64,000 nucleotides of DNA from Arthrobacter sp. V1I7 (GCF_030817015.1 NZ_JAUSYS010000001.1:1054001-1118000), one strand, 5' to 3'; numbered from the stretch's first letter, positions 34,937-44,206 are shown. The notes: generated from the letters alone by a model not told the origin. Translations and numbers: made by a program.

Positions 34937-36976
34937 CTAGAAGTCACCGCCGCCGCCGAAGTCGCCGCCCCAGCCTCCGCTGGAGTCGCCGCCGCCGAAG
35001 TCGCCGCCGGAGTCGCCGCCGCCGCCGCCCCAGCCGCCGCCACCGCCGCCGTGCAGAATGGAATTGATCAGGATGCCGCCGAGGATGGCGCCGCCCAGGC
35101 CGCCGCCTCCACCACCTCCGAACATCCCGCCGCGGCCGTAGCCCTGGCCCTGGTTGGCGTAGCCGCCGAACTGGTCGACGTCGGATTGTGCCTGCTGGGC
35201 TGCCTGCGCCGCCAGCGAGTGGGCCTGCTGCGCGTACTGCAGGGCGGTGACCGGGTCATTGCCGGAGATGGATAGGGCATAGTCCAGGTTCCGCTGGGCT
35301 TCGGCGAGGCGCGTGCGCGCTTCGGTACCCACGCCGCCACGGCGGGCGGTAATGTAGTCCGACGTCGCGCTGATCTGCGCCTGCGCGGTCATGATGCTCT
35401 GCTGCAGCGAGGCCTGCGCCCGACGAGCCTGTTCCTGCTGGTCGCGGATTCCGGTCAGGGCCGTGTCCAGCGACTGGTGTGCCGCTTCCACCCGCTCCAG
35501 CGTGGCAATCGGATCGATCTTGCCGCCCTGGATCTCGGCCTTGACCCGGGCCAGAGCGGCTTCCACCGCGGCGACCGGACCGGCAAGCTCCGGGTGCGCC
35601 CCGGATTGGATCATCGCGCGGGCCTGTGCCAAATCCTGCGAGGTGTCAACGACGGCGGACTCCAGCCCGTGGCCTGCCTCGTCCAGATTCGCGGCGACCT
35701 TGTTGATGGCGTCAATCAGCACGTTCGTCTGGTGCAGGCTCTCTTCCGCCGCCCGGACCGCCACGGCCGCGAGGCTGCCCTCGCCCGCGCTGAGCTTCTC
35801 CCGGGCTGTGGTGGAGGCGTTCTGCACGAACTCCAGCCGTTCCTTTGCCTGGCTGATGTTGTCTGCTACCTGTACCAGCGCGCTCTCGGCGTACTTGTTC
35901 CGCAGCTCGGTCAGCTGCTGTTCCGCACTGGCGATCTTGGCTTCGGCCTGCGTCGCGCCGGCGCTGACCGCGGCAAGGGCCTGCGGGGCGTTCTTCTCCA
36001 GTTCGCGCAGCGAATCGAAGTCGGCTTTCTGCTCCAGGAGGGACGACAGGGCAGCCTCGGAACGGCGGATGATCTCGCCGAGCCAGGTGCGCTGCTGCTC
36101 CTCGGTGTCGGGAATGTGGTCGTCGAGCTGCTGCTGCAGTTTGAAGGATTCCGACATGTGGCCCTTGGCATCCTGCAGCGCCCTGGTGAAGTTGCCGACG
36201 GCCGCGTCGCCGTACTGCGCCTGCGCGAAGCCGAGTTCCTGTTCGCTGGACTTGATGGCATCGTCCGCCTCGATCAGGAGCGAGCCGCTCTTGCGGCGCA
36301 GGTCCTCGACGCTCATGGACGCCAGCGGGTCCGGCTCCGCGCCCTGCGGCCCGGAGTCGGGACCGGCGGCCTGGGCCGCCTTCTTCCGCTTGTTGCGGAA
36401 GTACAGATAGGCGCCTACGCCGCCCGCAGCCACGACGCCGGTTCCGACGAGGACGGCGCTGGCTGCGCCGTCCGCGGAGGGAACGTTTCCGGCACCGCCG
36501 CCGGCCGCATCGCCAATGGCTGCGGCGGCATCGATGGCCGCCTGCGCGTAGTCACCCTGCCGGAGTTGCGGGTCTACCGCTTTATCCCTGATGTTGTCGC
36601 GCTGGGCGTTGGTGATCTTGCTGTTGGACGGCTTGCTCAGCTGGTACTGGCGGGTGTCCGTGGCAACAGTCAGCAGCATGGCGTTCGCACCTAGGCTGGC
36701 CTTCTCGGCCACCGCATTCGCCCAGGCAACCCGGTCGGTGGGGTTCTCGAACTTCTTGACGTACACGACGTGGAAAGTCATGGCGTGGTCGGTGCCGAGC
36801 TGCCGGATGGCTGCCTCGACGTCCGCCTTCCCGTTGCCGAGCACTCCTGCGGAGTCCACAACCTTCGTGACCGGATCAAGGGCCACCGGATCTTCGGCCA
36901 GGGCCGGAGCGGCAGGAAGCGCCAGCAGTCCGGCGACGCCAAGAACAGCGAGGAAACGATTGAACTTAGACCGCAT
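34937..36976 (-). CDS. Secreted TPM-domain (Psb32/MOLO-1 type) membrane protein with coiled coil and Gly-rich tail
   Basis: 679 residues. A signal peptide (FLAVLGVAGLLALPAAPALAEDPV) is followed by a TPM domain at about 30-160 (VTKVVDSAGVLGNGKADVEAAIRQLGTDHAMTFHVVYVKKFENP ... ANAMLLTVATDTRQYQL), one transmembrane helix near 195-215 (SAVLVGTGVVAAGGVGAYLYF), a long Ala/Gln/Glu-rich coiled coil and a C-terminal tail of more than 60 residues made largely of Gly with Trp, Asp and Phe. The TPM domain is extracytoplasmic and the coiled coil cytoplasmic by this topology. ATG 36976 with GAAGGG upstream is chosen over a frame extending to 37051. Downstream pspA shares the coiled-coil character; a membrane-stress role is inferred from that pairing. 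Confidence 0.87.
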   Translation of the reverse strand: MRSKFNRFLAVLGVAGLLALPAAPALAEDPVALDPVTKVVDSAGVLGNGKADVEAAIRQLGTDHAMTFHVVYVKKFENPTDRVAWANAVAEKASLGANAMLLTVATDTRQYQLSKPSNSKITNAQRDNIRDKAVDPQLRQGDYAQAAIDAAAAIGDAAGGGAGNVPSADGAASAVLVGTGVVAAGGVGAYLYFRNKRKKAAQAAGPDSGPQGAEPDPLASMSVEDLRRKSGSLLIEADDAIKSSEQELGFAQAQYGDAAVGNFTRALQDAKGHMSESFKLQQQLDDHIPDTEEQQRTWLGEIIRRSEAALSSLLEQKADFDSLRELEKNAPQALAAVSAGATQAEAKIASAEQQLTELRNKYAESALVQVADNISQAKERLEFVQNASTTAREKLSAGEGSLAAVAVRAAEESLHQTNVLIDAINKVAANLDEAGHGLESAVVDTSQDLAQARAMIQSGAHPELAGPVAAVEAALARVKAEIQGGKIDPIATLERVEAAHQSLDTALTGIRDQQEQARRAQASLQQSIMTAQAQISATSDYITARRGGVGTEARTRLAEAQRNLDYALSISGNDPVTALQYAQQAHSLAAQAAQQAQSDVDQFGGYANQGQGYGRGGMFGGGGGGGLGGAILGGILINSILHGGGGGGWGGGGGDSGGDFGGGDSSGGWGGDFGGGGDF

Positions 36977-37275
36977 GTGCAACCCTTCACCGCTTCTGCG
37001 ACCGATTCGGCCGAACCAGTCGTTCTCGAATGCAGCAGCGCCCCCACGCAAATGTGAAGCCGCAGGTCGCTGTGGCGATTCAATTTGATTCTATGGTCCA
37101 CCCGATTGGCCGTCCACCGGTGGGAATATGCCGCCAGCGAAAAGCGCTGAAAGCTACAGCAACGGGCCGGAGTCGCGGCTGCCCTGCAGGCGTTCAGGAA
37201 CCTCCCAGCAAATGTCCGCTCTAGCATCAGTGAGAGCGTCCATAGTTAACCCAGACCAGGATGAAAGGAAGAGCC

Positions 37276-38859
37276 ATGACCGAGAACCCAGTGCAGGGTG
37301 CGTCACCAGAGAACCGGGAGCCGGCGAAGCCGCACGAGGGCTCTTCGGAGCAGCCGCCGGCCGTGCCCACGCCGGACTCGGCTCACGAAAACCGGACCCT
37401 GCGGCCGGACCGAACGGACGATGGCACCCCGCGGCCGGTCTACCCCCAGCGCCAACCGTTCTATGGCGAGCAGTCCGGGCCCACGGGGCCCCAGCAGTAC
37501 GGCCCGCCGCATCACAGCCAGCCGCAGTACCCGTCCCAGTACGGTCACGCCCAGCACGGCCAGCAGTACACCCAGCCGGCCGGCACGCAGCCCCGGCATG
37601 ACCCCGCACCCTATGGCCAGCCCCAGTACGCCGCGTCCGCCAACGCCCCCAAGCGCAAGGCCGCCTTCGGCGTTCCCACGCTCGTCGCCAGCATCCTGGC
37701 GGCCGGGCTGGTCGGCGGCGGCGTCGTTGCCGGCACAACGCAGCTCCTGGGCGACAACCCTTCGCTTTCCTCACCCAGCACCAACAGCAGCCAGGCCGGC
37801 CCCGTCATCGTGAACAACAAGGATGACGTCAACGCCATCACGGCCGCCGCCGTCAAGGCGAGCCCCAGTGTGGTCACAATCAAGGCAACCAGCGGCAGCG
37901 AGGGCGGGACCGGTTCCGGGATCATCCTCGACGGTGAAGGCCATGTCCTGACCAATACCCACGTCGTCACACTGGACGGCAAGGTGGCCAACCCCGCCAT
38001 CGAGGTGCGCACCAGTGACGGCAAGGTCTACTCCGCCAAGATCGTCGGTACCGATCCGCTCTCGGACCTTGCGGTCGTCCAGATCCAGAACGCCTCGGGG
38101 CTCGTCCCGGCAACCCTGGGCGACTCCAGCAAGCTCAACGTCGGCGACACCGCCGTCGCGATCGGCTCGCCCCTGGGGCTCACGGGCACGGTCACGGACG
38201 GCATCGTCTCCACGCTCAACCGCACCATCAGCGTCGCCTCCTCCGCAGCACCCAAGGACGGCGCCGACGATCCACAGGGCGGCGACCAGGGCTTCCAGTT
38301 CGCCCCGCCCGACGGCGGACAAGGCCAAAGCACCGCGAACCAGGGTTCCATCTCCATCAACGTGATCCAGACCGACGCGGCCATCAACCCCGGCAACTCC
38401 GGCGGCGCACTGGTCAACACCAAGGGCGAGGTAATCGGCGTCAACGTCGCCATCGCCTCGGCCGGCGGGGACAGTACCGGCAGCGGCAACATCGGCGTCG
38501 GCTTCAGTATCCCGATCAACCATGCCAAGCGCGTGGCCCAGGAGATCATCACCAGCGGTAAGGCCACCCACGGCCAGTTCGGCGTCAGCGTGAAGGCCAA
38601 GACCGCGGGCACCTCAACCTCGGGGTTCTCGGTCGGGGCGGAAGTCGCCACCGTAGAGCCCGGGTCCGCCGCGGACAAGGCCGGTATCAGGGTCGGTGAC
38701 GTGGTGACGAAGTTCCAGAACCTCTCCATCAGCGATCCGAACCAACTGACCGCCGCGGTCCGCGAGCAGGCCGCCGGAGCCGCGGTGAAGGTAACCATCC
38801 TCCGCAACGGCCAGGAGCAGCAACTCGACGTAACGCTCGGTGCGGCTGCAGAGCAGTAA
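37276..38859 (+). CDS. HtrA/DegP-type membrane-anchored serine protease with PDZ domain
   Basis: 527 residues. A cytoplasmic N-terminus rich in Pro, Gln and Tyr (about 125 residues) precedes one transmembrane helix (FGVPTLVASILAAGLVGGGVVAG). The trypsin-like domain carries the full triad: His in VLTNTHVV, Asp in DPLSDLAVVQI and Ser in INPGNSGGALV. A PDZ domain follows (FSVGAEVATVEPGSAADKAGIRVGDVVTKFQNLSI). The architecture equals mycobacterial PepD/HtrA-like envelope quality-control proteases. ATG 37276 has GAAAGGAAGAG upstream; an in-frame ATG at 37261 is less likely. The 299-base region shared with the divergent TPM gene (36977-37275) holds both promoters, but I cannot assign boxes with confidence. 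Confidence 0.92.
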   Translation: MTENPVQGASPENREPAKPHEGSSEQPPAVPTPDSAHENRTLRPDRTDDGTPRPVYPQRQPFYGEQSGPTGPQQYGPPHHSQPQYPSQYGHAQHGQQYTQPAGTQPRHDPAPYGQPQYAASANAPKRKAAFGVPTLVASILAAGLVGGGVVAGTTQLLGDNPSLSSPSTNSSQAGPVIVNNKDDVNAITAAAVKASPSVVTIKATSGSEGGTGSGIILDGEGHVLTNTHVVTLDGKVANPAIEVRTSDGKVYSAKIVGTDPLSDLAVVQIQNASGLVPATLGDSSKLNVGDTAVAIGSPLGLTGTVTDGIVSTLNRTISVASSAAPKDGADDPQGGDQGFQFAPPDGGQGQSTANQGSISINVIQTDAAINPGNSGGALVNTKGEVIGVNVAIASAGGDSTGSGNIGVGFSIPINHAKRVAQEIITSGKATHGQFGVSVKAKTAGTSTSGFSVGAEVATVEPGSAADKAGIRVGDVVTKFQNLSISDPNQLTAAVREQAAGAAVKVTILRNGQEQQLDVTLGAAAEQ

Positions 38860-38871
38860 CACTGTCCCTCA

Positions 38872-38905
38872 GGCCGGGCCGGCACCAGCCGGTGCCGGCC
38901 CGGCC
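38872..38905 (+). terminator. Terminator after the HtrA-type protease gene
   Basis: Perfect 15-base arms GGCCGGGCCGGCACC/GGTGCCGGCCCGGCC with an AGCC loop, followed by TTCTG, only weakly T-rich. Confidence 0.75.
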
Positions 38906-39078
38906 TTCTGCGTTCCTCCGGTACCGCACTGACATCGGCGTTAACCCGGGCCGCGTTCAGGCTCATCTATATGGTTAGCTAGGAGCAGCCCGGCATCCCG
39001 GGCGTTCCGTGGCCACGACCCCACCCGGCTGGCTGTCCACCCGCATGGAAGGCTGCTGTACACACAGTGGAAGAGACT

Positions 39079-39879
39079 TTGAAGATCATCGTGCTGGTCA
39101 AGCACGTTCCTGACGCCCAGTTCGACCGGCATCTGACCGGCGCCGGCAACACGATTGACCGTTCCGAGAGCATCCTCTCCGAGCTGGACGAATACCCCCT
39201 GGAGGCGGCCCTCCAGCTGATCGAGGCCCGCGGCGGAGAAGCGGCCGGCAACAAAGTAATCGCACTCAGCATGGGTCCCGCGGGCGCCGTCAATGCGGTG
39301 AAGAAGTCGCTGCAGATCGGCGCGACCGAAGGGGTGCACCTCACTGACGAGGCGCTCGCCGGCTCCGACGCCGCCGCGACTTCGCTGGCCCTCGCCGCGG
39401 CCATCCGGCACCTGGAAGCGGACGGCCCGGCCGACCTCATCCTGACCGGTATGGCCTCGACCGACGGGGAAACGTCGCTGGTCCCGGCCCAGCTCGCGGA
39501 ACGACTGGGCCGGCCGCAGGTCACGTTCGCATCCTCGCTGGAGCTCGACGGCGGCAGGCTCACGGCCCGCCGCGACGGCGGTTCCCATGCGGACACCATC
39601 GAGGCCACTCTGCCCGCCCTCGTCTCGGTCACCGACCAGATCAACGACCCCCGGTACCCCAATTTTAAGGGGATCATGGCGGCCAAGAAGAAAACCATCA
39701 CCACCCTGGCCCTTGCCGACATCGGCGTCGACCCGGCCCAGGTAGGCATGTCCGGTTCCTGGACCGCCGTCGAAACCGCCGAAGCCCGGCCGCCGCGCAC
39801 CGCGGGCACCATCATCACCGACGAAGGCGACGCCGGCATCAAGCTGGTCGAGTTCCTGGCCGCCCAGAAGCTGCTTTAA
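39079..39879 (+). CDS. etfB: Electron transfer flavoprotein subunit beta
   Basis: Beta subunit of ETF, which passes electrons from acyl-CoA and other flavin dehydrogenases to the quinone pool. 266 residues from TTG 39079 (KIIVLVKHVPDAQFD), with GGAAGAG ideally placed upstream; a GTG at 39067 would add four residues. Family blocks: DEYPLEAALQL, VIALSMGPAGAVNAVKKSLQIGATEGVHLTDEALAGSDAAATSLALAAAI, DLILTGMASTDGETSLVPAQLAERLG and SVTDQINDPRYPNFKGIMAAKKK, the last being the recognition-loop region. Followed after 15 bases by etfA. Confidence 0.94.
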   Translation: MKIIVLVKHVPDAQFDRHLTGAGNTIDRSESILSELDEYPLEAALQLIEARGGEAAGNKVIALSMGPAGAVNAVKKSLQIGATEGVHLTDEALAGSDAAATSLALAAAIRHLEADGPADLILTGMASTDGETSLVPAQLAERLGRPQVTFASSLELDGGRLTARRDGGSHADTIEATLPALVSVTDQINDPRYPNFKGIMAAKKKTITTLALADIGVDPAQVGMSGSWTAVETAEARPPRTAGTIITDEGDAGIKLVEFLAAQKLL

Positions 39880-39894
39880 GGGGATCATCCGAAC

Positions 39895-40848
39895 ATGGCA
39901 AAAGTACTGGTATTCATCGACAATCCCGGCCAGGCGCTGAAAAAGCCCAGCCTTGAGCTGCTCACCATCGCCCGGTCCCTCGGCGAACCCGCGGTCGCCC
40001 TCAATGGGGAATTGCACGACGACGTCGCGGCTGCCCTGGGCGCCTACGGCGCGCAGGCCCTGTACCGGCCCTCCGCCGCCGACCTCGACGACTACCTCGT
40101 GGGTCCCAAGGCGTCTTATCTGGCCGCCGCGGTGCAGACGTCCGGGGCCACTGTTGTCCTGGCTGAGAACTCCGCCGACGGCAAGGAAATCGCGGCCCGG
40201 CTGGGCATCAAGCTCGGCGCCGGCGTGATCACGGACGTCGTGGCGGTGGACACCGACGGGACGGCGCACAAGTCAGTGCTCGCCGGTTCCTACATGACCA
40301 CGGCGAAGGCCACCACGCCGGTGGCCGTGCTCACGGTCAAGGCCAACAGCATCACTCCGGAGCCTGCCGTCACCGGCACGGCACCCGAGGCCGTCATGAT
40401 CGAGATTCCGGACACGGCCACCGCTGCTTCCGCCCGGATCACGGCGCGCAATGAAAAAGCAGCCAGCGGACGCCCCGACCTTTCCGAGGCACGGATCGTC
40501 GTGGCCGGCGGACGTGGCGTGGACGGGAATTTCGGTCCCCTGGAAGACCTTGCGGATGTGCTGGGAGCCGCTGTCGGTGCCTCCCGCGCCGCGACGGATG
40601 CGGGGTGGATCGGACACGACGCCCAGATCGGCCAGACGGGCAGGACCGTCTCGCCGCAGCTCTTCATCTCCGCCGGTATCTCCGGCGCCATCCAGCAGAA
40701 AGCCGGCATGCAGACGGCCAAGGTGATCGTGGCGGTGAACAAGGACGCCGAATCGCCGGTCTTCGAAATCGCCGACTTCGGCATTGTCGGTGACCTCTTC
40801 AAGGTCCTGCCGCAGGCCACCGAGGAAATCAAGAAGCGCAGGGGCTGA
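39895..40848 (+). CDS. etfA: Electron transfer flavoprotein subunit alpha
   Basis: FAD-binding alpha subunit, 317 residues. The C-terminal FAD domain is intact: VVAGGRGVDGNFGPLEDLADVLGAAVGASRAATDAGWIGHDAQIGQTGRTVSPQLFISAGISGAIQQKAGMQTAKVIVAVNKDAESPVFEIADFGIVGDLFKVLP. The Arg in SRAATD and the SPQLFISAGISGAIQ loop contact FAD in the family. The N-terminal half is more divergent. It is second in etfB-etfA-PIG-L deacetylase, with four bases to the next start. Confidence 0.95.
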   Translation: MAKVLVFIDNPGQALKKPSLELLTIARSLGEPAVALNGELHDDVAAALGAYGAQALYRPSAADLDDYLVGPKASYLAAAVQTSGATVVLAENSADGKEIAARLGIKLGAGVITDVVAVDTDGTAHKSVLAGSYMTTAKATTPVAVLTVKANSITPEPAVTGTAPEAVMIEIPDTATAASARITARNEKAASGRPDLSEARIVVAGGRGVDGNFGPLEDLADVLGAAVGASRAATDAGWIGHDAQIGQTGRTVSPQLFISAGISGAIQQKAGMQTAKVIVAVNKDAESPVFEIADFGIVGDLFKVLPQATEEIKKRRG

Positions 40849-40852
40849 TTCC

Positions 40853-41632
40853 TTGAGCACCGATGCCCCTGCGGCGCAAAGCCCGTTCGGCCCGGAGAAC
40901 TCCCGGATCGGACGGGTGCTTTGTTTCGCCGCGCATCCCGACGATATTGATTTCGGTGCCGCCGGCACCGTTGCCGCCTGGACCGGCGCCGGGGTTGAAG
41001 TCAGCTACTGCATCATGACGGACGGCGACGCGGGCGGCTTCGACCCGGAACAGCGGGACGAAATCGTCCGGCTGCGCAACGAGGAGCAGCGCCGTGCCGC
41101 CGCGCTGCTCGGTGTGACGGACATCCACTACCTGCACGAGCGTGACGGCTACCTCGAGCCGACCCATGAGGTGATCCGCGAGGTGGTGCGGCTGATCCGT
41201 CAGCTGCGGCCCGACGTCGTGCTTGCCATGCACCCCGAACGAAACTGGAACCGGATCCAGAAGAGCCACCCCGACCACCTGGCCGTGGGGGAGACCGTGA
41301 CCCGGGCGGTGTATCCCGCGCTGGAGAACCCGTTCGCCTACCCGGAGCTCGCCGCGGCCGGCCTCGGGGCCTACAAGCTGCCGTGGCTGTGGCTCTTCGC
41401 GGGGCCGGAGGAACGCGAAAACCACTTCGTGGACGTCACCGACCATGTGGACGGCAAGCTCGCGGCCATCCACATCCACGTCAGCCAGCACCCCGACGTC
41501 GAGGCGATGGAACGCACCGTGCGGGGCCTGATGGTGCAGACCGCCGAACGCGCCGGGCTGCCTGCCGGCCGCAGTGCTGAGGCGTTCCACGTCGTAACTG
41601 TTAATGGTGCAGGGACCATCGCGGGCTTCTAG
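40853..41632 (+). CDS. PIG-L family deacetylase (LmbE-like)
   Basis: Zinc-dependent N-acetylglucosaminyl deacetylase family; 259 residues from TTG 40853 with AGGGG nine bases upstream. The metal-binding motif AAHPDD is near residue 28 (VLCFAAHPDDIDFGAAGTVAAW), and the third ligand is in KSHPDHLAVGE. Other family segments: TDGDAGGFDPEQRDEIVRLRNEEQRRAAALLGV and DVVLAMHPERNWNRIQKSHPDH. Relatives include MshB and Mca of mycothiol metabolism, but the exact substrate cannot be told from sequence here. Co-transcription with etfBA is likely because only four bases separate it from etfA. Confidence 0.88.
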   Translation: MSTDAPAAQSPFGPENSRIGRVLCFAAHPDDIDFGAAGTVAAWTGAGVEVSYCIMTDGDAGGFDPEQRDEIVRLRNEEQRRAAALLGVTDIHYLHERDGYLEPTHEVIREVVRLIRQLRPDVVLAMHPERNWNRIQKSHPDHLAVGETVTRAVYPALENPFAYPELAAAGLGAYKLPWLWLFAGPEERENHFVDVTDHVDGKLAAIHIHVSQHPDVEAMERTVRGLMVQTAERAGLPAGRSAEAFHVVTVNGAGTIAGF

Positions 41633-41670
41633 TGTTGCACCCGGCCTGCCCCTGCCATAAGCTGGCCTCT

Positions 41671-41706
41671 GTTTAAATCATATTTATTTTTGGAAGGCAG
41701 ACTTTA
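41671..41706 (+). promoter_or_regulatory. AT-rich promoter region of gntK
   Basis: GTTTAAATCATATTTATTTT is strikingly AT-rich against the surrounding GC and is followed by the ribosome site GGAAGG ahead of ATG 41707. TATTTA or CATATT may be the -10 box; the exact boxes are uncertain. Confidence 0.4.
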
Positions 41707-42240
41707 ATGGCGAAGACTGCGCAGCAACCCGTGCTCGTGATCATGGGTGTTTCGGGTTCAGGCAAGTCAACGGTGGCCGGTCTGGTGGCCGGCCGGCTCG
41801 GCTGGGATCTCGCCGAAGGCGATGACCTGCACCCGCCGGCAAACGTGGCCAAAATGCAGGCCGGCCAGCCACTGACCGACGACGACCGCTGGCCGTGGCT
41901 GGAATCCATCGCCGAATGGATCCGGGCGCGCACCGCGGCCGGAACCCCCGGGGTGGTGACGTGCTCGGCGCTGAAGAAACGCTACCGGGACGTCCTGCGC
42001 GGCGAGGGTGTGGTGTTTGTGTTCCTTGAGGGAAGCAAGGACCGCATTTCGGACCGGCTGGCCTCCCGGCACGGGCACTTCATGCCCCCCGCCCTGCTTG
42101 CGTCCCAGTTCGACGCCCTTGAGGCGCCCATGGAGGACGAGAACTTCATCGCCCTGTGTGTTTCCGCGACGCCGGCGGAGGAAGCACAGGAAATTATCGA
42201 CCGTCTGGGTCTTGAGGCCGGCGACGCCGCCCGGCCGTAG
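41707..42240 (+). CDS. gntK: Gluconokinase
   Basis: Phosphorylates gluconate to 6-phosphogluconate, feeding the pentose phosphate route. 177 residues, typical for the small P-loop family. Walker A is MGVSGSGKST near residues 14-23; EGDDLHPPANVAKMQAGQPLTDDDRWPWL contains the gluconate-binding His and Asp residues; VTCSALKKRYRDVLR and ASRHGHFMPPALLASQFDALE complete the family pattern. Monocistronic, with its own AT-rich promoter and a strong terminator. No gluconate permease is nearby. Confidence 0.95.
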   Translation: MAKTAQQPVLVIMGVSGSGKSTVAGLVAGRLGWDLAEGDDLHPPANVAKMQAGQPLTDDDRWPWLESIAEWIRARTAAGTPGVVTCSALKKRYRDVLRGEGVVFVFLEGSKDRISDRLASRHGHFMPPALLASQFDALEAPMEDENFIALCVSATPAEEAQEIIDRLGLEAGDAARP

Positions 42241-42280
42241 CCGGCGATGCCGCCGGCAGAAGCCCGCACCGCATAAAAAA

Positions 42281-42325
42281 GCCGCGCAGGCCCTGATCTC
42301 CTCCCGGAGTCAGGGCCTGCGCGGC
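42281..42325. terminator. Bidirectional terminator between gntK and rskA
   Basis: Sixteen-base arms GCCGCGCAGGCCCTGA/TCAGGGCCTGCGCGGC with a 13-base loop, preceded by AAAAAA and followed by TTTGTTGT, serving both converging genes. Confidence 0.92.
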
Positions 42326-42384
42326 TTTGTTGTGGGTGCTGTTGTCAGTGCTCGGAACCGGGCGGTCCCGGGCTCCAGAGGGGG

Positions 42385-43272
42385 CTACGCTCCCAGCGGG
42401 GCGGCGGCCACCGTCGGCATGGTCGGCGTCGCCGAACCGCCCGCCGGCTCCACCGTGATACCCAGGGACGCGGCAGTGCGGATACCCTTGACGACCGCTG
42501 GCCTGGACAGTGCCTCAGCGTCCATGAGGCCCTGCGATACCGGGGCCGAACCGTCCTTCGGGATCAACCACATCTGATAGACCTTGCCCGGCGGCGGCGG
42601 CGGGACGTTGTTCATCTTGACTACGACCGCGTCCCTGGACGGGGAGACTGCGAGGGTAGCCGTGCCACCGCCCGCCACGTCGACGGTGGCCTGGCGGACG
42701 TCCCCGGCCTGCATCACCTGGTTAAGCGGATCATTCTGGTTCGCCACATAGGCACCGACGCCGACGCCGCCCACGGCGATGACGGCGGCGGCCGCGACGC
42801 CCACGAGCCAGGTGCGCATGCCCCGCGGCCGGCGTCGTTCTTCCCGGCGACGGCGGGCCGCACCGAGCTCATCGGTGGCAGGCAGCCCGGCGGGTTCACG
42901 GACCGGTGTGTCGGCAACCGGCGCTGCCGACGGCGGCGTGAGGCGGGCCCCCTGCTGCCCCTGACCGGCATTCTGTGCGGGCAAGGCCGCCAGAATGCGG
43001 TCCAGGAGTCCGGACGGCGGTTCGGCCTCCGCGGTGAAACTCGCCGCCAGGGTCTCCTGCGCCTGGCGCACCCGTTCGTTGAAGGCGGTGCGCTCTGCGG
43101 CCGGGGCCGAGGCGAAGTAGGTCTCAATGGCGGCACGCTCGGCGTCGTCGACCGCATTGAGGGCGTACACCTCCGCGAGGTCCACCGCGCGGCCCGAAGC
43201 GAGGTCGGTCGCGATGTCGGCCGCAAAGGCGCCGGGAACGCGTGCGTTGTTGTCCGCATTCATGTCGGTCAT
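42385..43272 (-). CDS. rskA: Anti-sigma-K factor RskA
   Basis: Membrane anti-sigma factor holding the adjacent ECF sigma factor. 295 residues: an N-terminal cytoplasmic anti-sigma part (LASGRAVDLAEVYALNAVDDAERAAIETYFAS), a Pro/Ala-rich linker, one transmembrane helix (TWLVGVAAAAVIAVGGVGVGAYV) and an extracytoplasmic RskA domain with ATLAVSPSRDAVVVKMNNVPPPPPGKVYQMWLIPKDGSAPVSQGLM and SLGITVEPAGGSATPT. In actinobacteria such factors are removed by regulated proteolysis. It starts one base after the sigma-factor stop, so the two are coupled; ATG 43272 or 43263 may be used. Confidence 0.93.
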   Translation of the reverse strand: MTDMNADNNARVPGAFAADIATDLASGRAVDLAEVYALNAVDDAERAAIETYFASAPAAERTAFNERVRQAQETLAASFTAEAEPPSGLLDRILAALPAQNAGQGQQGARLTPPSAAPVADTPVREPAGLPATDELGAARRRREERRRPRGMRTWLVGVAAAAVIAVGGVGVGAYVANQNDPLNQVMQAGDVRQATVDVAGGGTATLAVSPSRDAVVVKMNNVPPPPPGKVYQMWLIPKDGSAPVSQGLMDAEALSRPAVVKGIRTAASLGITVEPAGGSATPTMPTVAAAPLGA

Positions 43273-43273
43273 C

Positions 43274-43879
43274 TCAGCTCACCCCCAGACAGGTCTTCAG
43301 TCGGATCAGTCCATCGCGGATGCGGGACTTGATGGTGGGCACCGCAGCGTTGAGTCTTTCTGCGACTTCCCGGTATGTGAGACCGCCGTAGTAGGCGAGC
43401 CGCACGGATTCCTGCTGCGTGTCCGTCAGCGTTTCGAGGCAGCGGACCACAGCCTCGGCCTCGAGCCGGCTGCCGACCTCGTCGGAGACGGAATCATGAT
43501 CGATTTCCTGGCTGCTCGCACCGTATCTCGCTTCCCTGTCCGTGGACGACTGGGAGGAGCGGACCTTGTCCACGGCCCGGCGGTGCGAGATGGTCATGAG
43601 CCAGGCGAGCGGGCTGCCGGCGTCGGGATTGAATTTCGACGCATTCTGCCAGACCTGGAGGAAAACTTCCTGCGCGGTGTCCTCGCTCAGTTCCGTGTCA
43701 ATCAGGACCCTGCGGGCCATGCCGTAGACGCGCCGCGAGGTGAGCTGGTAGAACTCCGCGAAGGCGGCCTGGTCACCCTGCGCGATCTGCTCCAGCAAGG
43801 AACCCAGCCGACTGTTGACGTCGACTGAGGTGCCTGGGGGAGCGGCGGCCTCGGGATTCGGGGCGTTGGGAGTGTCCAT
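43274..43879 (-). CDS. sigK: ECF RNA polymerase sigma factor SigK
   Basis: 201 residues. Sigma-70 region 2: LLEQIAQGDQAAFAEFYQLTSRRVYGMARRVLIDTELSEDTAQEVFLQVWQNASKFNPDAGSPLAWLMTISHRRAVDKVR. Region 4: LETLTDTQQESVRLAYYGGLTYREVAERLNAAVPTIKSRIRDGLIRLKTCLG, a helix-turn-helix for -35 recognition. The sequence and the rskA partner match mycobacterial SigK. ATG 43879 has AAGG only three bases upstream, and TATGCT lies eight bases before it, so the message may be nearly leaderless; a frame extending to 43993 is not like the family. The operon ends with rskA. Confidence 0.93.
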   Translation of the reverse strand: MDTPNAPNPEAAAPPGTSVDVNSRLGSLLEQIAQGDQAAFAEFYQLTSRRVYGMARRVLIDTELSEDTAQEVFLQVWQNASKFNPDAGSPLAWLMTISHRRAVDKVRSSQSSTDREARYGASSQEIDHDSVSDEVGSRLEAEAVVRCLETLTDTQQESVRLAYYGGLTYREVAERLNAAVPTIKSRIRDGLIRLKTCLGVS

Positions 43880-44206
43880 CACCTTCAAGCATAAGGCGCA
43901 GGGCACTGACGCCGGGCCAGAATGCTGCGCCTTCGGAGCGTGGCCGCACGTGGCCTGGCGGGCCGGGCGTCTGTCCTCCTGCACCGTCGTCACCTGCAGT
44001 TCCTCGCTCCTTTCCCCGTGCCCCCTGCGGCCGCCCTGGGCCGGGCTTCACAGGTGATTCGGCGCGGCGGCATCCCCGGATGGGCAGAAGGGCACCACCT
44101 TCCTGCGCGGGGAGAGTGCAGGGGGCGGGCCCGGCCGGGGCGCCTGCCCGGCCGGAGCGGGCCGGGCCGGACCGGGGCCGGTCCGGGCGCCGGGGTACCT
44201 GCACGG
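43880..44206. other. Intergenic region between sigK and trmL, no gene seen
   Basis: The left part should hold the sigK promoter on the minus strand. The right part (44128-44200) is extremely GC-rich and contains a CCGGACCGG/CCGGTCCGG dyad (44167-44186) which could end trmL transcription, though it has no T run. No coding frame with believable composition was found. Confidence 0.5.
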
